Positions 56,130 to 64,000 of a DNA stretch of 64,000 nucleotides are shown piece after piece. This DNA comes from Notolepis coatsorum (Eukaryota; Chordata; Actinopteri; Aulopiformes; Paralepididae): positions 40,226,766 through 40,290,765 of the forward strand of contig OZ020593.1 in NCBI GenBank assembly GCA_963971535.1, written 5' to 3'. A program made the position numbers and the translations under genes. Under the pieces are notes generated by a model. The model was not told the DNA's origin. It saw only the letters and a program-made list of their open reading frames with translations, and made no database searches. The stretch's first letter is position 1; each line of letters begins with the position of its first letter.

Positions 56130-58728
56130 ATTTATTTTTTTAAATAGGATTACAGAAAATGATCACTAAAGTGCTATCTGTTGCAGCTGCACTGTTTTCC
56201 ATGAAAATACCATATTTGGATACGTTTGACCATTTCTCAAAAAATTAAAATCATTATTATTCTTTATTTAATAATATGTTTTTGGTAGCTTTTTTATTTG
56301 TTTATTGGACAAGTCCGGCAGAGGGGAAGGATGGGAGAGAGATATGGGGGAAGACATTCGGCAAAGGTTATCGAACCCGGGATGGCCATGTTGCACTGCA
56401 TTGGCGCCCTGAAAATCATTATTTAATAAAACACAGAAAAGGATCACCAAGTTACTCTGGATAAAGAACCCCTTTACAGACAACATTGAGACAAAGCTTC
56501 CTGACACATCTCCATCCAAACTCTTGGAAGAACTCATTGAAATCTCATCTAACAAGGCCACTGGCCATGACAACATCCCCTCCAAATTCCTCAGAGACGC
56601 AGCAGCCGCCATCACCCCAGTCATCACACACATAATAAACCTCTCTATAAAACAGGGGCACGTCCCCAAGGACTTCAAAATTGCGAGAGTGACCCCTCTG
56701 CACAAAAAGGGCAGCAAATTAGACCCAGGCAACTACCGCCCTGTTTCTATTCTTACCTCCATCTCGAAAGTCATGGAGAAAATAGTCTACGAACAGGTCG
56801 AAAAGTACCTGGCGGAAAAAAATCTAATCTACGAATTCCAATCTGGCTTCAGAACGTCCCACTCCACTGACACATGCCTCCTCTATTTGAACGACCACAT
56901 CAAACAAGAGGTGGACGTGGGCAAATACTGCGGCATGGTCATGCTGGACCTACAAAAGGCCTTCGACACTGTCAATCACTCCATTCTAATGGACAAGCTA
57001 AAAGCAATTGGTTTTGATAGCTTATCAGGGAGCTGGATGCAATCCTACCTGGAGGGGAGAGAACAGATGGTAGAGGTAAACGGTACTCTATCCCCCCCCC
57101 TCACAGTGAGCTGTGGTGTTCCACAAGGAAGCATACTAGGACCGCTACTCTTCCTAATTTATGCAAATGACATGTCGTCAGCCTGTGACTGCAACTTGTT
57201 CCTGTTTGCGGACGACTCAGCCCTGCTGGTCTCTGACAAGAACAAATTGCAGGTTGAAAAAACCCTCAGCACGGAACTAGGCAAAATCTGCATATGGCTC
57301 GCTGATAACAAACTATCATTACACATGGGCAAAACAGAGTCCATTCTTTTCGGTTCAAATAACAAACTCAGCAAGACCGACGGATTCTCAGTTACAGTGG
57401 GTGACAATATTGTCACAAGGAAAGACGAAATTACCTACCTGGGTTCCATCCTAGAGGCAAATCTTTCCTGTGACAAAATGGCATCCAATGTAATAAAAAA
57501 AGTCAACCAACGAACTAGATTCTTGTACCGGATCTCCTCTCTGGTAAACAAGAATACCCTGAAGACTCTGGCAGGAGCACTCATTCAAGGGTACTATGAC
57601 TATGCATGCACCTCATGGTACCAAAACACCTCAAAGGCGCTTAAAACAAAATTACAAACATCACAAAACAAACTGGTCAGACTACTACTTGACCTGAACC
57701 CCAGAACCCACCTCACCCCTGCCCACTTTGACAACCTAGAGTAGACGACAGAGTACAGCAACTTGCAATGGGCCTGGTCTACAAGATACACTATACGACC
57801 GGGGTGCCCATGTACATGTCAAAATACTTCCCAAAGGTCAGTGAATACCACAACCACTACACAAGAGGAAGCTCAACAAATCATGTTAAACCCAGATTCG
57901 GCTCAAACAAGGGACTAAACACGTTTCTCAATTATGCCACAACAATGTGGAACGCCCTACCCAAAGCTGTAAAGGAATGTGAATCCCTGCCCACATTCAA
58001 AACCGCTCTTAAAGAGCACCTACGGGAGGCTGCAATTCGAAACTGGCCACCGTAAATGCCCAAAACCCCCACCACCTCCTAATAGACAGCCTCCTCCCCA
58101 CCGCATGTATATATTCCCTCCCCGCCTTATGTATATTTCCCTCCCACCCACCCACCCCCTCCTAATGTACAGTCCCCTCCACATCATATGTATATACTCT
58201 GTCAGGATCTAGGGGTAACAGTACTGTATATTTGAATACCGCTTATTACTAAATACCTATATGTCCCTATGCCATAAATGTCATGTATGTTGTGTATGTC
58301 ATAAATGTCTATATGAATTGAAAATGGGGGACCCTGATGGAAACAAGACAAATGTCTTTCTCAGGTCTGCATCCCCTTAACAATTGTATGTATTGAGCCG
58401 TACTGTATTGTACCCATTCTGCAATCTGTTAAATAAAGTTTTCATTCATTCATTCATTCATCTGCTACCACTTGGAGAGCTCATTTCAGTGAAGTGCCCC
58501 TGGAAACATTTTGGTCTGAGTGTGGTGCTGAGTACCAATTATCTCATGATGCAGCAGTTAAGGTGTTGATACCATATCTTTTCTGTATTTAAAAAAAAAA
58601 ACATGATTTTCTGTTTTTGAGAAATGGTCACACTTATCCAAATATACTATTTTTATGGAAAACAGTGCAGCTGCAACAGATAGCACTTTAGTGATAATTT
58701 TCTGTAATTTTATTTAAAAAATATATGC
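56130..58728. mobile_element. Inverted-repeat element split by an L2-like LINE
   Basis: About 110 bp at 56130-56241 is inverted at 58614-58728 (GCACTAAAGTGCTATCTGTT-type core: CACTAAAGTGCTATCTGTTG, CAGCTGCACTGTTTTCCAT). The LINE at about 56411-58460 lies between them, as does a short SINE-like piece (56259-56410) flanked by aaaatcattatt. Confidence 0.6.
56411..58460 (+). mobile_element. Family R LINE, L2/jockey-like, with most of the reverse transcriptase
   Basis: The frame at 56524-57744 encodes RT motifs in order: NKATGHDNIPSKFL, GNYRPVSILTS, MLDLQKAFDTVNH (first catalytic Asp), CGVPQGSILGPLLFLIYAND, FADDSALLVS (catalytic DD) and ITYLGSIL. After a stop at 57742 the C-terminal part (TMWNALPKAVKECESLPTF) continues in another frame at 57768-58055, so this copy is broken at least once. 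The endonuclease is missing (5' truncation). The 3' UTR ends CTGTTAAATAAAGTTTTC plus a CATT tail. Confidence 0.9.
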
Positions 58729-59380
58729 TATTTGATTTACTACTACAAGCAGTGTAATGTCAACAGTACTAAGCCATTTAGACATGAAACGCCTGTTAAT
58801 AATGCATTATAGCCTGCATATACACACAAATGTGTTTCCCGGTTTCAATGGGTTTCAAACATTATTTTGAAAGGTTGAGAACCCCTGCCCTAGGGGACCA
58901 TACATCTTGCATACATTATAATAAATGAGTACCTCAAGAAGTTTTACATTGTTATCAAAATTGTATTATCTAAAGATGGTAAGCTAGAGTGTTGTGTCCA
59001 TTCATAGTTTAAGATATTTTTTATAATGAAACACAAAGGAACATCTAAAATGCCTATAGATAATTATACTATGGAACTACACACTAAGCATGTATTACAT
59101 GGCCCATAACAACCCCCAAACAACATTTCCAACTTCAACAGACCCGTGTCCCGATGGTAGATACCCGACCACATGGCCCACAATGGCCCCCCAAAAACCA
59201 AACATGCAGATAGAGAGGTTGAGTACTTTCTTGTGATACATCACATTCATTCCTTTATTTGGATGGACTGCAAACACATGGACTGTCCAAAAAAAATCTT
59301 AAAACTGATTATTCAGTGTGAGCGTTCAAATATTGAGTCAGAACTAACATAACACATATAACAGAGGTAACATACACTAC
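58729..59380. other. Unassigned DNA with a hAT-like end
   Basis: AAAGGTTGAGAACCCCTG at 58872-58889 is the inverse of CAGGGGTTCTCAACCTTT, a common hAT terminus. Its partner end was not found. Confidence 0.4.
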
Positions 59381-59456
59381 CTGGGCTTACTGTGGCTTGA
59401 TGCTGGGTTACCGGACAGGGCTGCTGCTTGTCCAGCAGACAGGCTTTGGTTTTGGT
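59381..59456 (-). CDS. FN3-protein gene, candidate exon E
   Basis: Phase 0 after exon D, the acceptor CACTTTCATCACCAG opens TKTKACLLDKQQPCPVTQHQ, with donors GTAGTG (59380) or GTAAGC (59390). A competing reading in another phase runs through the same DNA from about 59530 and ends in a stop, so the exon structure here is not settled. Confidence 0.3.
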
Positions 59457-59766
59457 CTGGTGATGAAAGTGATAGAATGGAATAACTGCTCTCTCTCATA
59501 TTCACTGTTTCCTGTCCCCTCACTGCTAGAAATATATATGACACAGTAAAGGCCATGGCTGTTTCTCATCTAGGCGTATTGCTCAGCCAAAACCAGTGAA
59601 GGGCAATTACAGTCAAATCACTTTATATACCGGTATCTTCAGTACAGAGGAAAACAATATATAGCAAATATAGCATTCAAGTCACACACTCACACAACTT
59701 GTTTACATTACTCAGTATCTTGGTCCAGATTGGATCAGAGAGTTCTGTCACAGATCACTAATGTAC

Positions 59767-59815
59767 CATGTTGTTGCTTCTGTGAGTTGGAGATGGACCC
59801 GGTACCAAGAGGTTC
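59767..59815 (-). CDS. FN3-protein gene, exon D (small)
   Basis: A 49-nt open exon between a good acceptor (TTTTGTTGCAG) and the donor ATG|GTACAT. The first base completes the Gly codon split at the end of exon C, then NLLVPGPSPTHRSNNM, leaving phase 0. Support is splice signals and phase only. Confidence 0.45.
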
Positions 59816-59923
59816 CTGCAACAAAACAAATCAGGCCAGTGAAATTCAAAAACAAAAGCAAGACCCAACGAAATAAGAATTCACAACCTGCCTGTGAGAT
59901 ATAAAGTCCTCGCGGTAACTAAC

Positions 59924-60109
59924 CCGCATCTCTCTCTGCCACGTTCCGCCCCTGGGTGTCGTCTGCCGGACATATGGACTGTAGGCATCTGAGGAGAGTG
60001 CGCCCCCTTGACCTGCGTAACCTTCCTTTTAACCTCTGACCTCTCTGTGACCTCAGAGGAAGGTGGAGGGGTCTGCTGAGGAGGGCGACGACTTGGGGAA
60101 TACAGACAC
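59924..60109 (-). CDS. FN3-protein gene, exon C (Pro/Arg-rich)
   Basis: An open 186-nt exon with acceptor CTTATCAG and donor GG|GTTAGT. It enters with one base and leaves in phase 2, in step with exons B and D. It reads CLYSPSRRPPQQTPPPSSEV and ends RRHPGAERGRERCG. Composition suggests a disordered tail after the FN3 domains. No family is recognised; assignment rests on strand, phase and splice signals. Confidence 0.55.
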
Positions 60110-60386
60110 CTGATAAGGAGACAGACGGAAAGAATGCAACAACCGTTGACCTACGAGCAACAACAGATGGGGTTGGATTACCATTCTCACACAGTGTGGA
60201 AATACAGATGCAAGACGCCCTTAAGCAAGGCAGTGTACCCCCTAGCGGCTTGGGAGGGAAACTGAACTGAGGGTGACCCCCTCTCCGGAAAAATGCATGT
60301 GTGTGGAGTATCTTGGAGGGATATACAAAAAGGTAACTTGTAACTGGCAACATGGCAAATTACGTCATTGTAATTTGAATCTCTTA

Positions 60387-60763
60387 AAGGGGCATTATGC
60401 CAATTCTTTACCTGAATCCTATCGTTCTGTTGTGATGAGGACATAAAATGTACCAACTGGTTCTGTGTCTCGAGAGCTCTGCTGTATCAGCCCCCCGTAA
60501 ACTCTGGATGACGTCACCTGGTGGAGAGCAGACCTCTAGTGAACTGCAGACACTATTTCCTCCATATTTTTTTCTACTTTCCTAGAGTTGGGCCTACTAC
60601 AGTAAGAATAGAAACAAAATAGAATAGAATAGAGGTCTGCTCTCCTCTGGGTGACGTCAGCTGATGCAGCTGAGCTCTCGAGACACAGAAACGATTATTA
60701 CACATCCTGCTCACAACAGAACAGATAGGACTCAGGTTAAAATGGCCAAAATGCCCCTTTAAT
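60387..60763. mobile_element. MITE with TTAAAGGGGCATTATGCC inverted ends, in the FN3 gene intron
   Basis: The left end TTAAAGGGGCATTATGCCA pairs with the right end ATGGCCAAAATGCCCCTTTAA, and further inward ACCTGAATCCTATC with GATAGGACTCAGGT. GAGGTCTGCTCTCC is also repeated in inverse near the centre. Confidence 0.8.
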
Positions 60764-60814
60764 TTATACTGGAAGATATCTGTTGTTTTGTTTTTATTTC
60801 AAAGTTTATTTTGC

Positions 60815-61012
60815 AGGTACTAAGTGCTGTGAAGCAGGTACTCAGTGCTGTGAAGCAGGTACTCAGTACTCAGTGTTGTGAAGCAGGTACTCAGTACTCA
60901 GTGCTGTGAAGCAGGTACTCAGTACCCAGTGCTGTGAAGCAGGTACTCAGTACTCAGTGCTATGAAGCAGGTACTCAGTACTCAGTGCTGTGAAGCAGGT
61001 ACTCAACTGCCA
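60815..61012 (+). repeat. 28-bp minisatellite, 6-7 copies
   Basis: The unit is about CAGTGCTGTGAAGCAGGTAC then TCAGTACT, with one-off variants. Confidence 0.9.
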
Positions 61013-61079
61013 ACTGCTGTACAAATGCTGGTGTCATGATATATTCCGGATATTCCTCTGACATCACTCTCCTGCTGCT

Positions 61080-61462
61080 TTGACTCCCCCTATCTGCTCC
61101 TATATGTCTGCCCTCCCCCATGCTTCTCTCTCCCCCTATCTGCTCCTGTATGTCTGCCCTCCCCCATGCTTCTCTCTCCCCCTATCTGCTCCTGTATGTC
61201 TGCCCTCCCCCATGCTTCTCTCTCCCCCTATCTGCTCCTGTATGTCTGCCCTCCCCCATGCTTCTCTCTCCCCCTATCTGCTCCTGTATGTCTGCCCTCC
61301 CCCATGCTTCTCTCTCCCCCTATATGCTCCTGTATGTCTGCCATCCCCCATGCTTCTCTCTCCCCCTATCTGCTCCTGTATGTCTGCCCTCCCCCATGCT
61401 TCGCTCTCCCCCTATCTGCTCCTGTATGTCTGCCCTCCCCCATGCTTCTCTCTCCCCCTAAC
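61080..61462 (+). repeat. 46-bp minisatellite, about 8 copies, abutting FN3 exon B
   Basis: The unit is CTATCTGCTCCTGTATGTCT then GCCCTCCCCCATGCTTCTCTCTCCCC. The last partial unit runs straight into the splice donor of exon B (GTTAGGGGGAGAGAGAAGC on the gene strand). Since 46 is not a multiple of three, frames cycle through the array and its open stretches are not genes. Confidence 0.95.
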
Positions 61463-61861
61463 CTCTGTGTGTGTGGGTACTCATCCCGCGCCGTCCTCTT
61501 AGTGACCGGCCGACTCTGACAGCGCCCCCTGGCGGTGATGGCGGTGGCGGTGCACGTGTAGGCCGTGTCGGCAGCCAGGCAGCGGACGGTGTGGATGCGC
61601 TCCGTGCCGAGGTATACCACGCGGCCGCTGAGCCTCAGCTCGTAGTTGAACAGGCGCCCCAGGGGAACTAGGGGAGCCCCCCACATGATCTGCAGCTCGT
61701 GCCTGCCCCGGACCACCATGGTCAGGCCGCTAGGCGCATGATCCTGGCCCTCCACGGTGTGGACCTCCACATACGCACGGGGACCCACCTCGTCCCCTGG
61801 CCCTACAGCACACACTGCCAGCTGGTAGTGGCTCCCTGGGGAGAGACCTCCTACGATGGCC
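61463..61861 (-). CDS. FN3-protein gene, exon B
   Basis: Completes the FN3 domain begun in exon A (GLSPGSHYQLAVCAVGPGDE) and encodes a further FN3 domain (LQIMWGAPLVPLGRLFNYEL, LSGRVVYLGTERIHTVRCLA, DTAYTCTATAITARGRCQS). The acceptor ATTACAAG joins in the right phase to exon A. The donor is AG|GTTAGG at 61463, or GA|GTACCC at 61481; both leave phase 2. Codon use is strongly GC3-rich, unlike the AT-rich repeats around it. The intron that follows begins directly in a 46-bp G-rich minisatellite. Confidence 0.78.
61521..61537 (-). promoter_or_regulatory. CTCF-like motif, reverse, within FN3 exon B
   Basis: Read on the minus strand the site CCGCCAGGGGGCGC differs from the CTCF core pattern at one position. 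It is part of the coding sequence for ITARGRCQ, so codon choice and binding site overlap. It points toward the forward site at 213. Confidence 0.4.
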
Positions 61862-61869
61862 CTTGTAAT

Positions 61870-62245
61870 AGGAGAGCATATTGAGATTTGGTGTCACTGA
61901 ATGGGTTGACATACCGGTATTTGAACCCTTGCACTGAATAACTACATTAACTACTACTATAACTACATTTAAAAGCACCATAACAAAGCTCAGCATGTCA
62001 TAAAGTGACAGGAGTGTGAATGTGATACATGCATCACAAGAAAGTACTCAACCTTTAACTATAAATTAACACAACACTCTTAACATCATGAGATAATAAA
62101 GTTTGAAAAAAGATTGCTCCTTTGAAAACTTAAAATGGAGTTATACGGTTCTCATGTCTGAGGTACTCATTTGGTATCAGAAACAAACCACAAGGTGAGA
62201 GAAAATGTGAAAGTTAATATCGGTGACACAACAGACATGTCTTAC
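61870..62245. other. FN3 gene intron A-B
   Basis: AT-rich, no recognised repeat. Confidence 0.5.
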
Positions 62246-62575
62246 CCCAGCTCTGTGGTAGTTCCCAGCAGCCTCCCTGCTCTGTAGAACTGGTAGGCGT
62301 TGGGTCTGGCTTCCCCTGGCGGTGCCACCCATCCCAGTCGCACCTGAGTGGCCGTGCATCCAATGACGTGCAGCTCCCGAGGAGGGCCGGGCCTCCCCCC
62401 TCCCGCTTCCGATTCCCTGACCAATAGGACGGGCTGGCTGCTGGGGCTGGTGTCCCCGTCGGAGGTGGAATGGACCAATCGGAGTGACAGCTGCTGTCCA
62501 GAGCTCAGGACGGAGGACGGAAAGATCACACTGCACTGGGGTCCGTGATAGAGCACTCTGTCGTTGTCCTGGAGA
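62246..62575 (-). CDS. FN3-protein gene, exon A
   Basis: Encodes the end of one fibronectin type III domain (LYHGPQCSVIFPSSVLSSGQ, then LSLRLVHSTSDGDTSPSSQPV) and the start of the next (PRELHVIGCTATQVRLGWVA, then NAYQFYRAGRLLG). The Trp and Tyr positions are typical of FN3 strands B and C. The acceptor is CCTCAG; a second CCAG 7 bp inside is also possible. The donor GTAAG leaves the frame in phase 2, and the split Gly codon is completed by exon B. Upstream exons should lie above 62.6 kb, where only LINE fragments were seen up to 63.9 kb. I could not put a name to the gene. Confidence 0.75.
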
Positions 62576-62853
62576 CTGAGGACAGAGTAGAGAATCCAGT
62601 GAGGCCCTCTGCTATTGTTTCACGTTTCTTTAATAGTTGTCATACAGAAGTACAGAATACTTTTATACAAAATGCTTCTTACTGTTACGCTCCAGAGACT
62701 GTGCTAGACAAGATAAGTATGAAATAAAATAAAGTAGCATGTAAAAAGAAGTAAAAATAGAGGTCCCAGTGTTCAGTATAGACATATGTACAATGTTCGA
62801 TGCATTGCAGACTAGAAGTAACTGAGTTACCATACAATATACTATGCAATATA

Positions 62854-63220
62854 CTAATATACAATACTATATAGTGCAAAGCAGAAATGGGATGAGGTAC
62901 AATTTAGCCCCCCTCCAATTGTGCGTTCCGCTGAACGTGTCACTCTTTGTAGTCTGCTTCGGTCTTGTGCAGTGCTATTCCCAAACCAGGAGGTGATGTT
63001 GCCAGTCAGGATGCTCTCTATTGTACATGAGTAGAAGTTCTTAAGGATCTTCTGACTGACTTGGAACTTCCTTAGGCGCCTGAGGAAGTAGAGGCGTTGT
63101 CGTGCCTTCTTCACAACACTGTCAATGTGTGTGGTCCATGTCAAGTCCTCGGATATGTGGGCTCCGAGGTACTTAAAACTGTTCACTCTCTCAACCGGTG
63201 CCCCGTCGATGCTGAGGGGG
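62854..63220 (-). mobile_element. LINE 3' fragment, RT C-terminal coding
   Basis: On the minus strand: VNSFKYLGAHISEDLTWTTH, KKARQRLYFLRRLRKFQVSQ, then FYSCTIESILTGNITSWFGN. This is the C-terminal region of a fish non-LTR retrotransposon. The clade is not assigned. Confidence 0.75.
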
Positions 63221-63945
63221 CTAAGATAAGACAAGATCAGATATTCCTTTAGGAATTTCCTTGGGGAAATTCAGGCACCATTGCAGCATGGGGGAGGAGA
63301 GGTACAGGTATGGGCAGGGTAATAGTAGAAAGACATAAATTATATGCAATAAAATTCTATCTGAATATAAAGATATGAGGGTCTGTATATAGGGCCTGTA
63401 TGCCCTATTGGTTATATTATACGTTACAATAAATATAGGCAATAAAGAATTTGAATCTGAATATATACTATGAGTAAAAGTAAACATTATACACAAGGTG
63501 CAGTATACACAAGGTACCCTATAACTGGCATGATATGCAGTACGTTATACATTGTAGTCCAAGCAGGTTTTGGCACACTTAGTGGTCAGACATTCCTAAT
63601 AGTTCTTGAGATAGTGGAGCCTGGTGGCCGATGGCATGAAGGACTTGCTGAGGCAGTTAGTGAAGTGTCAGGGGGGTATAAGTCTGTGGCTGAACATGCT
63701 CCTCATCTTGGCTAGCTCCTCATAGAGGGAGTGGGAGGGGTTCTCCAGGATTGCGGCCAGCTTCCTTCTCATCCTCCTCTCTGCCACCATCTCTAGTTTG
63801 ACCAGCTCAACTCTCATCACATAGCTAGCCTTCCTCACCAGCTTGTTCAGTTTGTTGGTGTCCCTTGAGTTGATACAGCATACAACGGCAAAAAAGAGGA
63901 CGCTGGCTACTACAGACTGGTAAAACGACTGCAGCAGTCTATGCA
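63221..63945 (-). mobile_element. Second LINE 3' fragment
   Basis: The 3' end (minus strand) has AATTTCCCCAAGGAAATTCC, AAAGGAATATC and an ATAAGAC-type tail at 63225. Coding remains at 63600-63940 include LLQSFYQSVVASVLFFAVVC, NKLNKLVRKASYVMRVEL and VAERRMRRKLAAIL. Confidence 0.7.
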
Positions 63946-64000
63946 GTGGTTCCCAAAGTCGGGGTCGCGACCCAAAGGTGGGCCGCGAGCAGCCACGGGT
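63946..64000 (+). mobile_element. hAT element, left end (cut by window edge)
   Basis: CAGTGGTTCCCAAAGTCGGG then GTCGCGACCC is a standard hAT terminus; the rest lies outside. Confidence 0.6.

Noticed and set aside
61080-61519. Frames encoding repeated SPPICSCMSALPHA
   Set aside because: Products of the 46-bp minisatellite cycling through three frames.

Overview
The window looks like nuclear DNA of a ray-finned (teleost) fish. It has a vertebrate-style gene with small exons in very large introns, long CA/GT and GA microsatellites, many TAGGG-ended hAT DNA transposons with 8-bp target duplications, L2-like and L1-like LINEs, a Penelope-like element and two tRNA-headed SINE families. No bacterial operons, rRNA genes, CRISPR arrays, LTR retroviruses or Polintons were recognised.

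Two host genes can be supported, both on the minus strand. The first is sapcd2 (suppressor APC domain containing 2). Five phase-compatible exons lie at 31403-32132, 13069-13202, 7490-7636, 3052-3153 and 1977-2096. The short last coding exon must lie beyond the left edge. The gene therefore spans more than 30 kb. Its upstream region (32528-32600) has two CCAAT boxes 31 bp apart, then a CHR-like TTTGAA, the layout typical of G2/M promoters. The second is an unnamed fibronectin-type-III (FN3) protein gene with chained exons at 62246-62575, 61463-61861, 59924-60109 and 59767-59815, plus a candidate at 59381-59456. It continues beyond what could be traced in both directions.

Layout: 1-32.6 kb is sapcd2 with introns full of repeats: a 36-bp minisatellite (3.9-4.6 kb), a four-deep hAT/SINE nest (4.7-7.5 kb) whose end abuts exon 3, polypurine tracts (8-9.3 and 12.2-12.6 kb), a 20-bp minisatellite (10.6-10.9 kb), and a 17-bp minisatellite (14.4-20.1 kb) split by three large transposon insertions. 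From 32.6 to 59 kb no convincing host gene was found except a possible TATA/NRF-1-like promoter with a tiny first exon at 53.5-53.7 kb. This part holds L1 ORF1 remnants (36.4-39.2 kb), a G-rich block (39.6-40.1 kb), many L2-like 3' ends, a near-perfect 1.6-kb palindrome made from a Penelope-like element (50.8-52.5 kb), and an L2-like LINE with reverse transcriptase (56.4-58.5 kb). From 59 to 62.6 kb is the FN3 gene, and 62.6-64 kb ends in two LINE 3' fragments and the start of a hAT element.

The most notable points are: a hAT terminus that appears to form the 5' splice site of sapcd2 exon 3; the G2/M-type promoter grammar; the Penelope palindrome with a 14-bp target duplication; a minisatellite that is both a transposon landing pad and an array of consensus 5' splice sites; and long simple repeats that start a few bases inside two introns.
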